DNA from: Paenibacillus cellulosilyticus
GTDB lineage: Bacteria; Bacillota; Bacilli; Paenibacillales; Paenibacillaceae
Direction: 5' to 3'
Length of the DNA stretch: 64,000 nucleotides
Assembly: GCF_003182255.1 (NCBI RefSeq)
Contig: NZ_QGTQ01000013.1
Span: 62,001-126,000, forward strand
Made by a program: the position numbers and the translations under genes. Numbering within the stretch: position 1 is the first letter of the stretch; every line of letters starts with the position of its first letter. This document shows, piece after piece, positions 36,861 to 45,686 of this stretch. A model generated the notes under the pieces. The model saw only the letters and a program-made list of their open reading frames with translations. It was not told where the DNA came from and did not search any database.

Positions 36861-37652
36861 TTACATCAGCTGGAAAAGCGGTTTTTCAGAAATAAAATAT
36901 ACCGGCACCCCGTCCAGCGCAGTTCGCAGCTGATCCGCCAGCAGCTTCATGCCGGGCACTTCGCTCTCTGCATGCCCCAGCACGATAAGCGCCTTGTCCC
37001 TCCCCTGCTGAACAGCATCGGTAACATAAGCAGGCACCTCCCACTCCATGCCTTCACCAATAATGAACAAATCAATCGGCTCGGGATCGTTGAGCGGCAG
37101 CATGATGGAGGCTCCGCCCCGATAACCCGCCGACAGCCCGATACGTTGGCAAAGGGAATTAGGATCTCCAATGACGCGCACATAATGGATGCCTAGCTTT
37201 TGTTTCACTTCTTGCACGATTTCAACTAACGGTTGTGCCGCAGAGAGGGTGACGATCGAGGCATAATCTCGTACCTCTTCCACACTGCCGCTCCAGCCAA
37301 GATGCTCAACAAGACCTGCTGTTATGAGATCAGGCTGTGCCCGATGCACGCTGTCATGGTTGCGGTAGATGGCGATGCCGGATTGCCGAACCCGTTCATT
37401 TTTATCCAAAAATACAGCGTCCTGCTTCAGCTCTTCCACCGGATCACGATGGGCGTAGTGCAGTCCTTCATGCGTAATGAGCAGGCTTGCGCCTAGCGCC
37501 GCTGCTTCTTCAATAACCTGCTGCGAGGCCATGAATGCGACTGCAATCGCCTCTACTTTATCGTCTGGCTTGCCTGCTAGCAATCCGTCCACCGTATTCG
37601 GTATCGGCTGCTTCACCATTAAATCTATGACGGTTTGAACCGTAACACCCAC
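36861..37652 (-). CDS. Nif3-like dinuclear metal centre protein
   Basis: A 263-residue member of the Nif3/YqfO family, hexameric proteins with a two-metal site. Metal-site blocks are LLITHEGLHYAH, IYRNHDSVHRAQPD and VLGHAESEVPG. It is the short form without the extra PII-like insert of YqfO. Start GTG 37652. Function of the family is unsettled. Confidence 0.85.
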   Translation of the reverse strand: MGVTVQTVIDLMVKQPIPNTVDGLLAGKPDDKVEAIAVAFMASQQVIEEAAALGASLLITHEGLHYAHRDPVEELKQDAVFLDKNERVRQSGIAIYRNHDSVHRAQPDLITAGLVEHLGWSGSVEEVRDYASIVTLSAAQPLVEIVQEVKQKLGIHYVRVIGDPNSLCQRIGLSAGYRGGASIMLPLNDPEPIDLFIIGEGMEWEVPAYVTDAVQQGRDKALIVLGHAESEVPGMKLLADQLRTALDGVPVYFISEKPLFQLM

Positions 37653-37703
37653 CTGTCAGCACCTGCCCGTTCATGATTGATTGCTTATGTATGACATCCG
37701 CCG

Positions 37704-38270
37704 TTAGGTCGGACCCTTCACTGCTTTCTTCCATTCGCCTGCATATTTGCGCCGATATTTCACGTCGGATTCCTTCTCGATCAAATCGAGCGCCGTCTGC
37801 CGAATGAACGGCTCCGGTACTTGGTCATACAACCGACGCATGCTATGAACAATATCGTAACGAATCAAGGTATAGTTCTTCTCGTCGATGCAGTCCTCAT
37901 AGCGCAAACACAATCCTTCGATGAGAAGCTCTCGCTGTTCCGGTCCTGCTAAGCCAATCTGCCACAAGGACTGCAGGCTATGCCTCACCGTAGCAAACTT
38001 CTCGTCTCTCGTAACGGCCATCAGACTCGGGAAATCGTCCATCATTCGCTTCTCAGGGTCACTCTTCGCCAACTTGCTCAGCAACTGCACGGCAATCGTT
38101 CTGCGATGATGGTCCGAATGCGTAAGATCGTTCTTCAGCAAATCCCAGCATTCATAAGCCCAATCCACAACCTCATCCGCCGCTGCCAACAGCCCCGTAT
38201 AGCCCGCGTTGCGTATGTTCTTATCGGATGATTGCAGCTGCTCGATGTATAGTCGAATAAGCGCATCCAC
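37704..38270 (-). CDS. HEAT-like repeat protein
   Basis: A 188-residue, all-helical soluble protein with HEAT-like helical pairs (SDKNIRNAGYTGLLAAADEV, HHRRTIAVQLLSKLAKSD, VRHSLQSLWQIGLAG). It may act as a protein-binding scaffold or be a distant DNA-alkylation-repair relative. No catalytic motif is visible. Confidence 0.65.
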   Translation of the reverse strand: MDALIRLYIEQLQSSDKNIRNAGYTGLLAAADEVVDWAYECWDLLKNDLTHSDHHRRTIAVQLLSKLAKSDPEKRMMDDFPSLMAVTRDEKFATVRHSLQSLWQIGLAGPEQRELLIEGLCLRYEDCIDEKNYTLIRYDIVHSMRRLYDQVPEPFIRQTALDLIEKESDVKYRRKYAGEWKKAVKGPT

Positions 38271-38547
38271 TCGATCGATTCCTCCTTCATTAAATGAACA
38301 GACTAGCTATAGTTATTGTATTAGCCTTTTAAATCCTAATCCCTCCCTTTTTGCGTATTATAAAACCTTTTTCGTTGACATTCAGGAATTTGCAGTCGCA
38401 CTTAGCTTTTATCCCGTAATTTCAAACTTTCCTCATACCTCTACAGTAAAGCGCGTCCCGCAGGGACAATAGCGAGTACCCGCACGCATGGAGTATCACA
38501 TCGAACACGTAGGCAGACGATCGAACCTTTATAGTTATATCCAGCCA

Positions 38548-38765
38548 AGAGCATGTCCCTCAAAGAGGGACAAAGCGGGCACACGTACCAACGTATCTAA
38601 ACCAGTCCTGCGGGTGTCCAGAGGGCGGCGCCCTTTGGGGCCCTCCCTCTCAGGGAGGGTTTGGGTGGGTGGGCCCCGAGGTTTTGGGTGGGGTGCATCC
38701 CGAGGTTTTGGGTGGGGTGCATCCCGAGGGTTTGGGTGGGTGGCCTTCGAGGGTTTGGGTGGAAA
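38548..38765 (-). repeat. Interspersed repeat family A, copy 3
   Basis: Reverse-orientation copy with CCTCCCTCTCAGGGAGG core, GGCGCCCTTTGGGGCCCTC, GTCCAGAGGGCGGCGCC and GGACAAAGCGGGCACACG, followed by four GGTTTTGGGTGGGGTGCATCC-like tandem units (38680-38765). It is closest to copy 4 (56951-57153) in reverse complement. Long open frames here on both strands are repeat by-products. It lies at the end of the sugar ABC operon. Confidence 0.8.
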
Positions 38766-38833
38766 CCCAACAAAAAAAACGCCTCCCTTTTCCGCAGAAA
38801 AAACTGCAGAAACTAGAGGCGCCAGCCGCTTCA

Positions 38834-39736
38834 TTATCCTTTTACCGAACCAATCATAACACCCTTCTCAAAGTACTTCTGAATGAACGGATACACGATC
38901 AGAATCGGCAGCGTCGATACGAGAATGACCCCGTATTTGACTTGGTCAGCGAATTTCTGAGCGTAGCCGCCAGCCGCGCCGCCAGCGCCTGCACCGCTCT
39001 GGAATACTTGGTTGGACAATAGGATGTCACGCAAAATAATTTGGAGCGGCTGCAGCTCATTGTCTCGAATATAAATGAGTGCGGTAAAAAAGTCATTCCA
39101 ATGCGCAACGAGATAATACAGAGCAATTACCGATACGACAGCCTTGGACAGCGGCAGTGCAACCGTCCGGAAGAACGTGAAGTGGCTGCAGCCATCAATG
39201 GATGCTGCCTCGTACAATTCCTTCGGAAGCGAGGTTTCGAAAAATGTACGTGTAATGATCAGGTTGAATACGTTAACGCAGAACGGGAAGATGAATACCC
39301 ACATCGTATTTGTCATGTGCAGACTCTTGATCAGCAGGTACGTTGGTATCAGGCCGCCGCCGAAAAACATCGTAATAACGAAGGCGAGCATGATAAACCG
39401 TCTAGCGCGGAACTCGGGTCTCGACAGCGCATAGGCAGCCGGCAGCGTGAACAGCAGGTTCACGAACGTGCCAAGCAGCGTGTATACGATCGTGTTGCGG
39501 TAACCCGTCCAAATCCGGGAGTCACCGAATATTTCTTTGAAACCGAACATGCTGATGCCTCTTGGAAAGAGCAGCACTTTGCCTGTCGAGACGAGCGTCG
39601 AATCACTGATCGAAGCGATACAGATGAAATATAGCGGATATGCGACAATCAGAAACGCTATTACAGACAGTACGGCGACACCAATGTCGAAGATCATGTC
39701 ATTGGCTGATTTTTTTCGATAACGGATCATTTCCAC
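38834..39736 (-). CDS. Sugar ABC transporter permease (LplC/YtcP type)
   Basis: A 300-residue inner-membrane permease with six hydrophobic helices. The EAA loop reads ELYEAASIDGCSHFTFFRTVALP, the contact for the shared ATPase. It belongs to the carbohydrate ABC type I (LplC/YtcP) class. GTG start at 39736 with GGGGG upstream. It is the third gene of the solute-binding protein / LplB / LplC operon; no ATPase is encoded, so an MsmX-type shared ATPase is assumed. Confidence 0.92.
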   Translation of the reverse strand: MEMIRYRKKSANDMIFDIGVAVLSVIAFLIVAYPLYFICIASISDSTLVSTGKVLLFPRGISMFGFKEIFGDSRIWTGYRNTIVYTLLGTFVNLLFTLPAAYALSRPEFRARRFIMLAFVITMFFGGGLIPTYLLIKSLHMTNTMWVFIFPFCVNVFNLIITRTFFETSLPKELYEAASIDGCSHFTFFRTVALPLSKAVVSVIALYYLVAHWNDFFTALIYIRDNELQPLQIILRDILLSNQVFQSGAGAGGAAGGYAQKFADQVKYGVILVSTLPILIVYPFIQKYFEKGVMIGSVKG

Positions 39737-39757
39737 AGCTTGCTACCCCCTCTCGCT

Positions 39758-40720
39758 CTACCATAAACTTATGTTCGATACCCGCTTAGCAATCGCGTTC
39801 GTAGCGAACAAGAAGAAGAAGTTAATGAGCGTATTGAACAGGCCGATCGCAGAGGAGTAGCTAATTTGATTCGATAGGATACCGATCTTGTACACGTAGG
39901 TCGCAATAACCTCGGATACAGGCAAATTAAGCGTATTCTGCATCAGGAAGATTTTCTCGAAGCCCGTGCTGAGCACGTTACCCATACTGAGAATGAACAG
40001 GATAATCATCGTAGGCACGATGGACGGCAAATCAATATGACGAATCGTCTGCCAGCGGTTTGCGCCGTCGATCTTGGACGAGTCGTACAGCTGCGGGTCA
40101 ACGCTAGACAAAGCAGCCAAGTAGATAATGCTGTTCCAGCCGCAGTGCTGCCAAATATCCGATAGCACATAGACCGGAATAAAACTGTTCACGCTTGCCA
40201 GCAGGTTTACATCACCGTAGCCGAGGCGATTCATCAGGTTACCGATGATCCCTGTGTTCGGCGACAGCATAACGTTCAGCATACCGACCATTACGACGAT
40301 CGAAATAAAGTGAGGCATATACACCGTCGTCTGCAGCGTCTTCTTCGCCCGCTTCGAGCGAATCTGGTTGATAAGCAGCGCTAGAAGGATCGGAGCAGGG
40401 AAGCCGATAATGATGGTGGCCAAGCTGATTTTGACTGTATTCCACATAAGATCTTTGAACAGGTAGTTGTCAATAAACATCTTGAAATAATAGAGTCCAT
40501 GCCAAGCGCCACCCGTCAGACCTTTGGTATAGTCGTAGTCACGGAATGCAAGCTGAATGCCATACATCGGAATGTAGTTGAAAATGAAAATAACAATAAT
40601 CGCAGGGATGACCATGATCCACAGCTGATAGTCGCGGCGGAATGTATTAAATATGTTCGGCTTTTTAGCTATTATGCTCGTTTCCCGATTCGGGACTGTT
40701 AGCTTCGTTTGCGTAGACAT
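39758..40720 (-). CDS. Sugar ABC transporter permease (LplB/YteP type)
   Basis: A 320-residue permease, partner of the downstream one. Six helices follow a cytoplasmic N-terminus (residues 1-30); ELAxx-type loop appears as PQLYDSSKIDGANRWQTIRHI. GGGAG lies 9 bases before the ATG. The start is 80 bases after the binding-protein stop and a perfect hairpin fills that gap. Confidence 0.92.
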   Translation of the reverse strand: MSTQTKLTVPNRETSIIAKKPNIFNTFRRDYQLWIMVIPAIIVIFIFNYIPMYGIQLAFRDYDYTKGLTGGAWHGLYYFKMFIDNYLFKDLMWNTVKISLATIIIGFPAPILLALLINQIRSKRAKKTLQTTVYMPHFISIVVMVGMLNVMLSPNTGIIGNLMNRLGYGDVNLLASVNSFIPVYVLSDIWQHCGWNSIIYLAALSSVDPQLYDSSKIDGANRWQTIRHIDLPSIVPTMIILFILSMGNVLSTGFEKIFLMQNTLNLPVSEVIATYVYKIGILSNQISYSSAIGLFNTLINFFFLFATNAIAKRVSNISLW

Positions 40721-40744
40721 TTGATCGATCTCCCTTGTGAATAA

Positions 40745-40783
40745 AGATGCTGTGCACCAAGATGTGACTGGTGCACAGCATCT
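40745..40783 (-). terminator. Intercistronic hairpin between binding protein and permease genes
   Basis: A perfect 15-bp stem (AGATGCTGTGCACCA with TGGTGCACAGCATCT) with a 9-base loop and no T-run. It likely protects or attenuates the mRNA so that binding protein exceeds permease. Confidence 0.75.
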
Positions 40784-40799
40784 ACGTCACTGGTAGTTT

Positions 40800-42461
40800 T
40801 TACTTATTAGCCTTGTAGTCATCATAGTATTTCTGCATGATTTGAAGATTTTGCTCTACGCCTGTTTTCTGCACGTTCTTAACGTAGCTATCCCATTCTT
40901 TGTCGATGCCGCCCTTGGTCACCCATTGCGAGAATTTCGCCATCGTCAGGTTCAACAGGTTCGTGTTGTTCAGTGCCATCATGTTGTTGTCGGCAGCGCT
41001 GTACTTGATGAACATGCTTGGCAGCACGTCATTGTCCTTGTCGATTGCGTTGATTGTATCCATAAGAGGTTCCGTTTGTTGGCCAACCGATTGCATATCC
41101 GTACCCAGCGTCAGGTTAAGCGAGTCTGCAATGTACATGGGGCCGTTGTCTGCCCAAGTCGACGTCCATTTCCAAGTACCCGGGTCCATCGCTGCATCCG
41201 TTGGCGGAAGTACCGCGTACGTATCGTCGCCATTGTCTTTGATGTTCGTTCCGAGGGAGCCGAACAGCACTTGCATACTTACTTTAGGATCGTACAGCTC
41301 GTTCACGAAGCGCATTGCTGCGTCTTTGTTTTTCGATTTTTCCGAGATCGATACCATGTTCACGCCGTAGTTCAGAGAGTTATAGTCATAGTCCCAGCCC
41401 AATTGCGTGTTGTCATCAGCCGAGTACTTCAGCGGCGCCATTGACGTGTATTGCGGTGCCAGCTGGTTACCGAAGCGGTCTGTTACTTCCCAGCCCCACG
41501 AGAAGCCGACTTTCGCCTTGTCGCCATCGCCGCGAGCAACCGATTGATATTTCGAGTAGTCTTGCGTGAATGCTTCTTTGTTGATCAGACCCGCTGCGAA
41601 GCATTTGTTGAGGAATTCAACAAACGTTTTGTAGCGCTCGTCTGTGAAGAAGTTTTTCACTTTGCCATCTTCTACGAAGTAGCCTTGGCCGCTGGCATCC
41701 GTCAGCGTGATGCCGAGGCTTCCGAGCAGAACCGTTGGCTGGAAGTAACCGAAACCGCCCGTTCCTACCGGCGAGAAGTCCATTGGGATTTCGTCGTTCG
41801 GGTCGCCATCCCCATTCGCGTCCTTCTCTTTGAACGCGAGCAGGACGTTGTACAGCTCATCCCAGTTCGTTGGCATTTGCAGGCCAAGGTTGTCCAGCCA
41901 TTGCTGGTTAATATATTGTCTCGAGACCGTTGCCGGCCAGAAGCGTTGATACTTCGACAAGCCGTAAATTTTGCCATCTGTTTGCGTAGAGATCGTCTTC
42001 GTCTCTGGCTTCGCATCGAACATCGCTTGTACGTTCGGCGCGTCCTTCGCGATCAGATCCGTCAGGTCTGCGAACAGGCCAGGGAATTGAGCATAATCTG
42101 CGTCCGTAATGGCGTTAGGTCCAATAATGATGTCCGGAATGTCGCCACTTGCGAGCATTGCAGCTTTCTTCTGACCCCAGTCGGCTGAAATCTCTTGCCA
42201 TTTGATCTCGACGTTTGCTTTTTTAGCAGCTTCCGTGAGCCACTCCATCTTAGCAAGCTCTTGCGTCAATGGGTGCTTCGTAAAGACAGCCGTCAGTTTA
42301 ACAGGCGCGGAGCTCTGTGTATCCGTACTCGTTGTCGTGTCACTGCTCGTGCTGCTCGTATCGCTGCTGCTGTTATTGTCGCTATCGCTTCCGCACCCTG
42401 TCAGTGCGAGCGCCGTCAAGGAAGTAGCGAGCGCAAGCGTTAACCACTTTGTCTTCTTCAT
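40800..42461 (-). CDS. LplA/YtcQ-type sugar-binding lipoprotein
   Basis: A 553-residue extracellular solute-binding lipoprotein. The signal peptide ends in LALTGC (lipobox) at residues 18-23, followed by a Ser/Thr/Asp linker. The mature part has GDIPDIIIGPNAI and the acidic loop EKDANGDGDPNDEIPMD, as in LplA/YtcQ oligosaccharide-binding proteins. A cre-like CcpA site lies about 90-100 bases upstream. It starts the operon of the two permeases. The sugar is not known. Confidence 0.92.
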   Translation of the reverse strand: MKKTKWLTLALATSLTALALTGCGSDSDNNSSSDTSSTSSDTTTSTDTQSSAPVKLTAVFTKHPLTQELAKMEWLTEAAKKANVEIKWQEISADWGQKKAAMLASGDIPDIIIGPNAITDADYAQFPGLFADLTDLIAKDAPNVQAMFDAKPETKTISTQTDGKIYGLSKYQRFWPATVSRQYINQQWLDNLGLQMPTNWDELYNVLLAFKEKDANGDGDPNDEIPMDFSPVGTGGFGYFQPTVLLGSLGITLTDASGQGYFVEDGKVKNFFTDERYKTFVEFLNKCFAAGLINKEAFTQDYSKYQSVARGDGDKAKVGFSWGWEVTDRFGNQLAPQYTSMAPLKYSADDNTQLGWDYDYNSLNYGVNMVSISEKSKNKDAAMRFVNELYDPKVSMQVLFGSLGTNIKDNGDDTYAVLPPTDAAMDPGTWKWTSTWADNGPMYIADSLNLTLGTDMQSVGQQTEPLMDTINAIDKDNDVLPSMFIKYSAADNNMMALNNTNLLNLTMAKFSQWVTKGGIDKEWDSYVKNVQKTGVEQNLQIMQKYYDDYKANK

Positions 42462-42548
42462 AGCTTCAATTCCCCCTGATTCTATAAAGTTGTGTCATTC
42501 GTGCTGTGCCACTTGTATGTGTCACCGTGTGCTTGACACTTTCATCAT

Positions 42549-42562
42549 AGCAAGCGCTTTCA
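42549..42562 (-). promoter_or_regulatory. CcpA cre-like operator
   Basis: Minus-strand TGAAAGCGCTTGCT matches the cre consensus TGWAARCGYTWNCW at every position. It lies upstream of the sugar ABC operon, suggesting carbon catabolite control. Confidence 0.65.
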
Positions 42563-42629
42563 CAGAGGAACAATTCGGAAAATCATTGGATAAGGGGGAG
42601 AATGATTAGGTGGAGCCTGGTAACCATTG

Positions 42630-42785
42630 TGTGCGGGGTCGCTTCGCGAGGGAATGTTCTTCCGATCGCCGTGGTTTTCGGATGCCTTGAACGACAAGGG
42701 TTATTGTGGGCATCCGAAAACCAAAGCGACCGCTGGCGCTTCTCCAGAACAATTCCCTCGCTTCGCTCGTTGGCACACGGCTCCG
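42630..42785. repeat. Long imperfect palindromic element
   Basis: Two arms read toward each other. TGTGTGCGGGGTCGCTTCGC, GAGGGAAT, TTCTTCCGATCGCC and GGTTTTCGGATGCC are matched in reverse order by GGCATCCGAAAACC, GCGACCGCTGGCGC, TTCTCC, ATTCCCTC and GTTGGCACACGG. The centre lies near 42690-42715. No gene lies inside. It resembles a miniature inverted-repeat element. Confidence 0.7.
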
Positions 42786-43007
42786 CCTAAACATTCTCCT
42801 TGGGGGTGTGGAGGTGAGAGACTTTCGCTTGCGCTGCGCTTAGCTTCAGTAGATAGATCCAAGTTACTTAACTCATTGCTAGATTGAGACCATTTTTGCA
42901 CGATAAACACTGGAGTCTATCGGTGTTGGTATTTTTTAAGCCGTGAGCCGCCGCGCAATAAATGATAGTATACGAGGATATAAACTTTACGAAAGAGGAG
43001 GATGTTC

Positions 43008-44618
43008 GTGAAGCGTGTCATCGGGAAAATAGCGGCGGCATTTGTAGGTCTGTGCTTGATCGGACAATCTGTTTACGGCACATCGACGCAAAGCACGCTG
43101 CCTTTTACAGACATATCTAGCAGCTACGCCAAAGAAGCAATCATAGATTTATATTCGAAAAATATTATGAACGGCACGACGATTTCAACGTTCTCGCCGG
43201 ATAAACCCATTACCCGCGCCGAGTTTACCAAATCGCTCGACACGCTGCTTGGCCTCGATAGCGTTGCAAGCGACGTATCGCCATTCACGGATGTTCCCAA
43301 GACTGCATGGTATTACGGCTGGATACAAGCGGCCGTGCAGCTCGGCATCGCCAACGGAACGAGTGCAAGCACGTTCTCGCCTACAAAATCGGTAACGAGG
43401 CAAGAGGCGGCTCAACTGCTCGTTCGCGCGCTGCAGCAAACGACATCGAGCAGCGCGGGCGTGAATGATTTCAAGGATGCCGGCAGCATCGCAAGCTGGG
43501 CACAGCCAGCCGTAGCCACGGCCAAGAAGCTCGGACTAATGAATGGCGACAGCGACGGCAAATTCCGGCCGACCGATTCGATCACTAGGGAGGAAGCCGC
43601 CGCGATGCTGGACCGGGTGCTTCAGAACGACGAGTGGTCCGCCCAGCTCAAGAAGGAAACGGCAGATTCGATCCGGCTTGGCTGGCAATACGGCCAGACG
43701 ACGGCGGAATTCGAGCAAACCGTGCTTCAATCGAATGTGAATACGTTGTCTCCTCGATGGTATTTTATCGAGTCTTCGGGAACGATAACGGATAATACGG
43801 ATAAATCACTTGTCACATGGGCGAACAAAAACAACAAAAAGATTTGGGCGATGGTCGGCAATCACAGCGATCAGCAGATGACGCATGAGATGTTATCGGA
43901 CTCTACGACAAGAACTAAGGTCGTGAATAGCTTAGCATCCGCTGTCAAAAGCTACGGCTTAGCTGGACTGAATATCGATTTTGAAAATGTAGCGCCAGAA
44001 GACCGTTCTAATTTCACCACTTTCATTACCGAGCTGAAAACAAAGCTGTCGGCGATAAAAGCAGTGCTCTCGGTCAGCGTATCGCCGGATCTCGGTACGG
44101 ATTGGACGGATGCGTTCGACTACGCCGCTCTTGGCAAGCAAGCCGATTATATCGTTATGATGGGCTATGACGAGTATTGGAGTGAGAGCACGACGGCAGG
44201 CCCTAATGCTTCGATTACGTTCGTAAGCAATGCCGTCGAGAAGCTGCGCAAGTCGGTGGCGGATAACAAAATCATACTTGCAATGCCGTTGTATTTGATG
44301 GATTGGACATTGAAAAGCAATGGCAGCGTTTCTTCCTCAAGTTATATGACGATTAAAGAGCAGAACAAGAAGATTACCTCTTCCTCGCTTCGTCCGGTAT
44401 GGAATGAGAGCCTCGGCCTGTATACCGTTCAGTATACAGCTAATGGGGCCAAGCATCGCTTATGGATTGAGGATGGCCGTTCCTTGACCGCCAAGTATCG
44501 GCTGATCGCCAATGCGAACCTAGCCGGCTGGGCTGTCTGGTACGTGGGCGCCGAAAGCACCGATATTTGGACGAGCCTGCGCAATGCGGAGAAGTATTAC
44601 GGATATGCGTTCTCATAA
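43008..44618 (+). CDS. SLH-anchored GH18 family protein
   Basis: A 536-residue exported protein. A signal peptide (about 1-26) is followed by three S-layer homology repeats (about 30-75, 90-135, 150-195; e.g. PDKPITRAEFTKSLD and PTDSITREEAAAMLDR), which bind pyruvylated wall polymers. The C-terminus is a GH18 barrel with GLAGLNIDFENV (catalytic Glu of the D-x-E motif), close to spore YaaH/YdhD-type and chitinase-like enzymes. The GTG at 43008 is chosen because GAGGAGG fits it; the ATG at 43002 touches that site. A wall-bound N-acetylglucosaminidase role is inferred. Confidence 0.9.
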   Translation: MKRVIGKIAAAFVGLCLIGQSVYGTSTQSTLPFTDISSSYAKEAIIDLYSKNIMNGTTISTFSPDKPITRAEFTKSLDTLLGLDSVASDVSPFTDVPKTAWYYGWIQAAVQLGIANGTSASTFSPTKSVTRQEAAQLLVRALQQTTSSSAGVNDFKDAGSIASWAQPAVATAKKLGLMNGDSDGKFRPTDSITREEAAAMLDRVLQNDEWSAQLKKETADSIRLGWQYGQTTAEFEQTVLQSNVNTLSPRWYFIESSGTITDNTDKSLVTWANKNNKKIWAMVGNHSDQQMTHEMLSDSTTRTKVVNSLASAVKSYGLAGLNIDFENVAPEDRSNFTTFITELKTKLSAIKAVLSVSVSPDLGTDWTDAFDYAALGKQADYIVMMGYDEYWSESTTAGPNASITFVSNAVEKLRKSVADNKIILAMPLYLMDWTLKSNGSVSSSSYMTIKEQNKKITSSSLRPVWNESLGLYTVQYTANGAKHRLWIEDGRSLTAKYRLIANANLAGWAVWYVGAESTDIWTSLRNAEKYYGYAFS

Positions 44619-44635
44619 CGCTGATGAGATCTAAT

Positions 44636-44670
44636 ACACAAAAGCCTCCTTGCGAAAGGAGGCTTTTGTG
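44636..44670 (+). terminator. Terminator between convergent genes
   Basis: A perfect 15-bp stem (CACAAAAGCCTCCTT with AAGGAGGCTTTTGTG) with A- and T-rich ends. It can act for the SLH-GH18 gene and the opposing UvrA-like gene. Confidence 0.85.
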
Positions 44671-44707
44671 TGCGTTGCGACATTTAGCATTTATATCGTT
44701 ATATCGT

Positions 44708-45499
44708 TTAGTTCGTACCTTGCGTACCTTGAATGAGCCGCTTGAGACCGATTTTGTCCAAATAGGCGAGGCGCGCTTCCAGTTCAGCGATGAGGTCGCC
44801 TGCTAATTCGATATCGCTGGAGTCGAGGGATGAAGGAAGCCTGCGCACGAATGCAAGAAGCTGCTGGACGGACATTTGCGATGCAGCCGCATAGGTGCGG
44901 CCTTGTATCGTAACGGACCGGCTCTCCGGACTTAGCTTCGTGCCTTCGCATAGCGGACACACAACAGGACCCGTAAAATAATGGATAAGCTTACGATTAC
45001 CCTTCGACTTCGTGCCTGCGTCACGCATATGCCGAAGATCATTTACACATCCGCGATAATAGGCTGTAGCAGCCTTTTTCTTATACACGTAAGAGACGGG
45101 CCTCTGATTATATCCATACAGCAGATAATCTATAAACCTCTTATCCTGCTCAATCAGCGGCTTGTCATAATAAATGTCGAGCATTCTGGCCAGCTGTTTG
45201 ATCATCTCTACAGGCGCGCAATAGGAGCCCGCCCACATCAGAACAGCACCCTGCTTCAATGACAGCTCCGGCGCGATCATACGCTCCGGTACAATATCGA
45301 TCACCGTCCCGAACCCGTTACATACCGTACACGTCCCATCCAATCGGCTCTGGGCAAAATCGAGTGGTACGCTGCTGCCATCAGCTCGATTGCCAAGGGT
45401 TGCATAAATCGCTCGAAGCAGCTCGCGAATATCCATAATCGTACCAACCAATGCACCGGCTTTCGATGCATGAAACGGTTTAATTTGAACCAAATTCAT
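44708..45499 (-). CDS. UvrA-derived fragment (zinc-binding middle part)
   Basis: About 263 residues that match only the middle of UvrA, the excision-repair damage sensor. Visible are MDIRELLRAIYATLG, CTVCNGFGTVIDIVPER (first Cys pair), a Y/R-rich insert and VVCPLCEGTKLSPESRSVTIQG (second Cys pair), then LEARLAYLDKIGLKRL. Walker A before and the LSGGE signature after this region are both absent, so it cannot bind ATP as UvrA does. A clean AGGAGGG lies 4 bases before ATG 45499, and a terminator follows, so it looks expressed. It may be a domesticated zinc domain or a decaying paralogue. Confidence 0.75.
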   Translation of the reverse strand: MNLVQIKPFHASKAGALVGTIMDIRELLRAIYATLGNRADGSSVPLDFAQSRLDGTCTVCNGFGTVIDIVPERMIAPELSLKQGAVLMWAGSYCAPVEMIKQLARMLDIYYDKPLIEQDKRFIDYLLYGYNQRPVSYVYKKKAATAYYRGCVNDLRHMRDAGTKSKGNRKLIHYFTGPVVCPLCEGTKLSPESRSVTIQGRTYAAASQMSVQQLLAFVRRLPSSLDSSDIELAGDLIAELEARLAYLDKIGLKRLIQGTQGTN

Positions 45500-45648
45500 C
45501 CCTCCTTCCAGCATTGTCGTTCCAAATAATTACAACCATTATATCGGGCAATCCTATTCCTAACAATACTCGTAATAATCATGATTACTGCTATTATGTT
45601 TATTCCACCTATTGACGTATCAAACCAAGCAGATCACCAATCACAATA

Positions 45649-45675
45649 GAAGCCGCCCGCATAATCGCGGACGGC
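45649..45675 (-). terminator. Hairpin at the end of the kinase/binding-protein operon
   Basis: AGCCGCCCGC and GCGGACGGCT form a stem 12 bases after the stop of the solute-binding protein; tail partly T-rich. Confidence 0.6.
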
Positions 45676-45686
45676 TCCCCCATTTC

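Noticed and set aside
38488-38859. Long frames on both strands (Gly/Trp-rich and Pro-rich)
   Set aside because: Produced by the tandem GGTTTTGGGTGGGG units of repeat copy 3.
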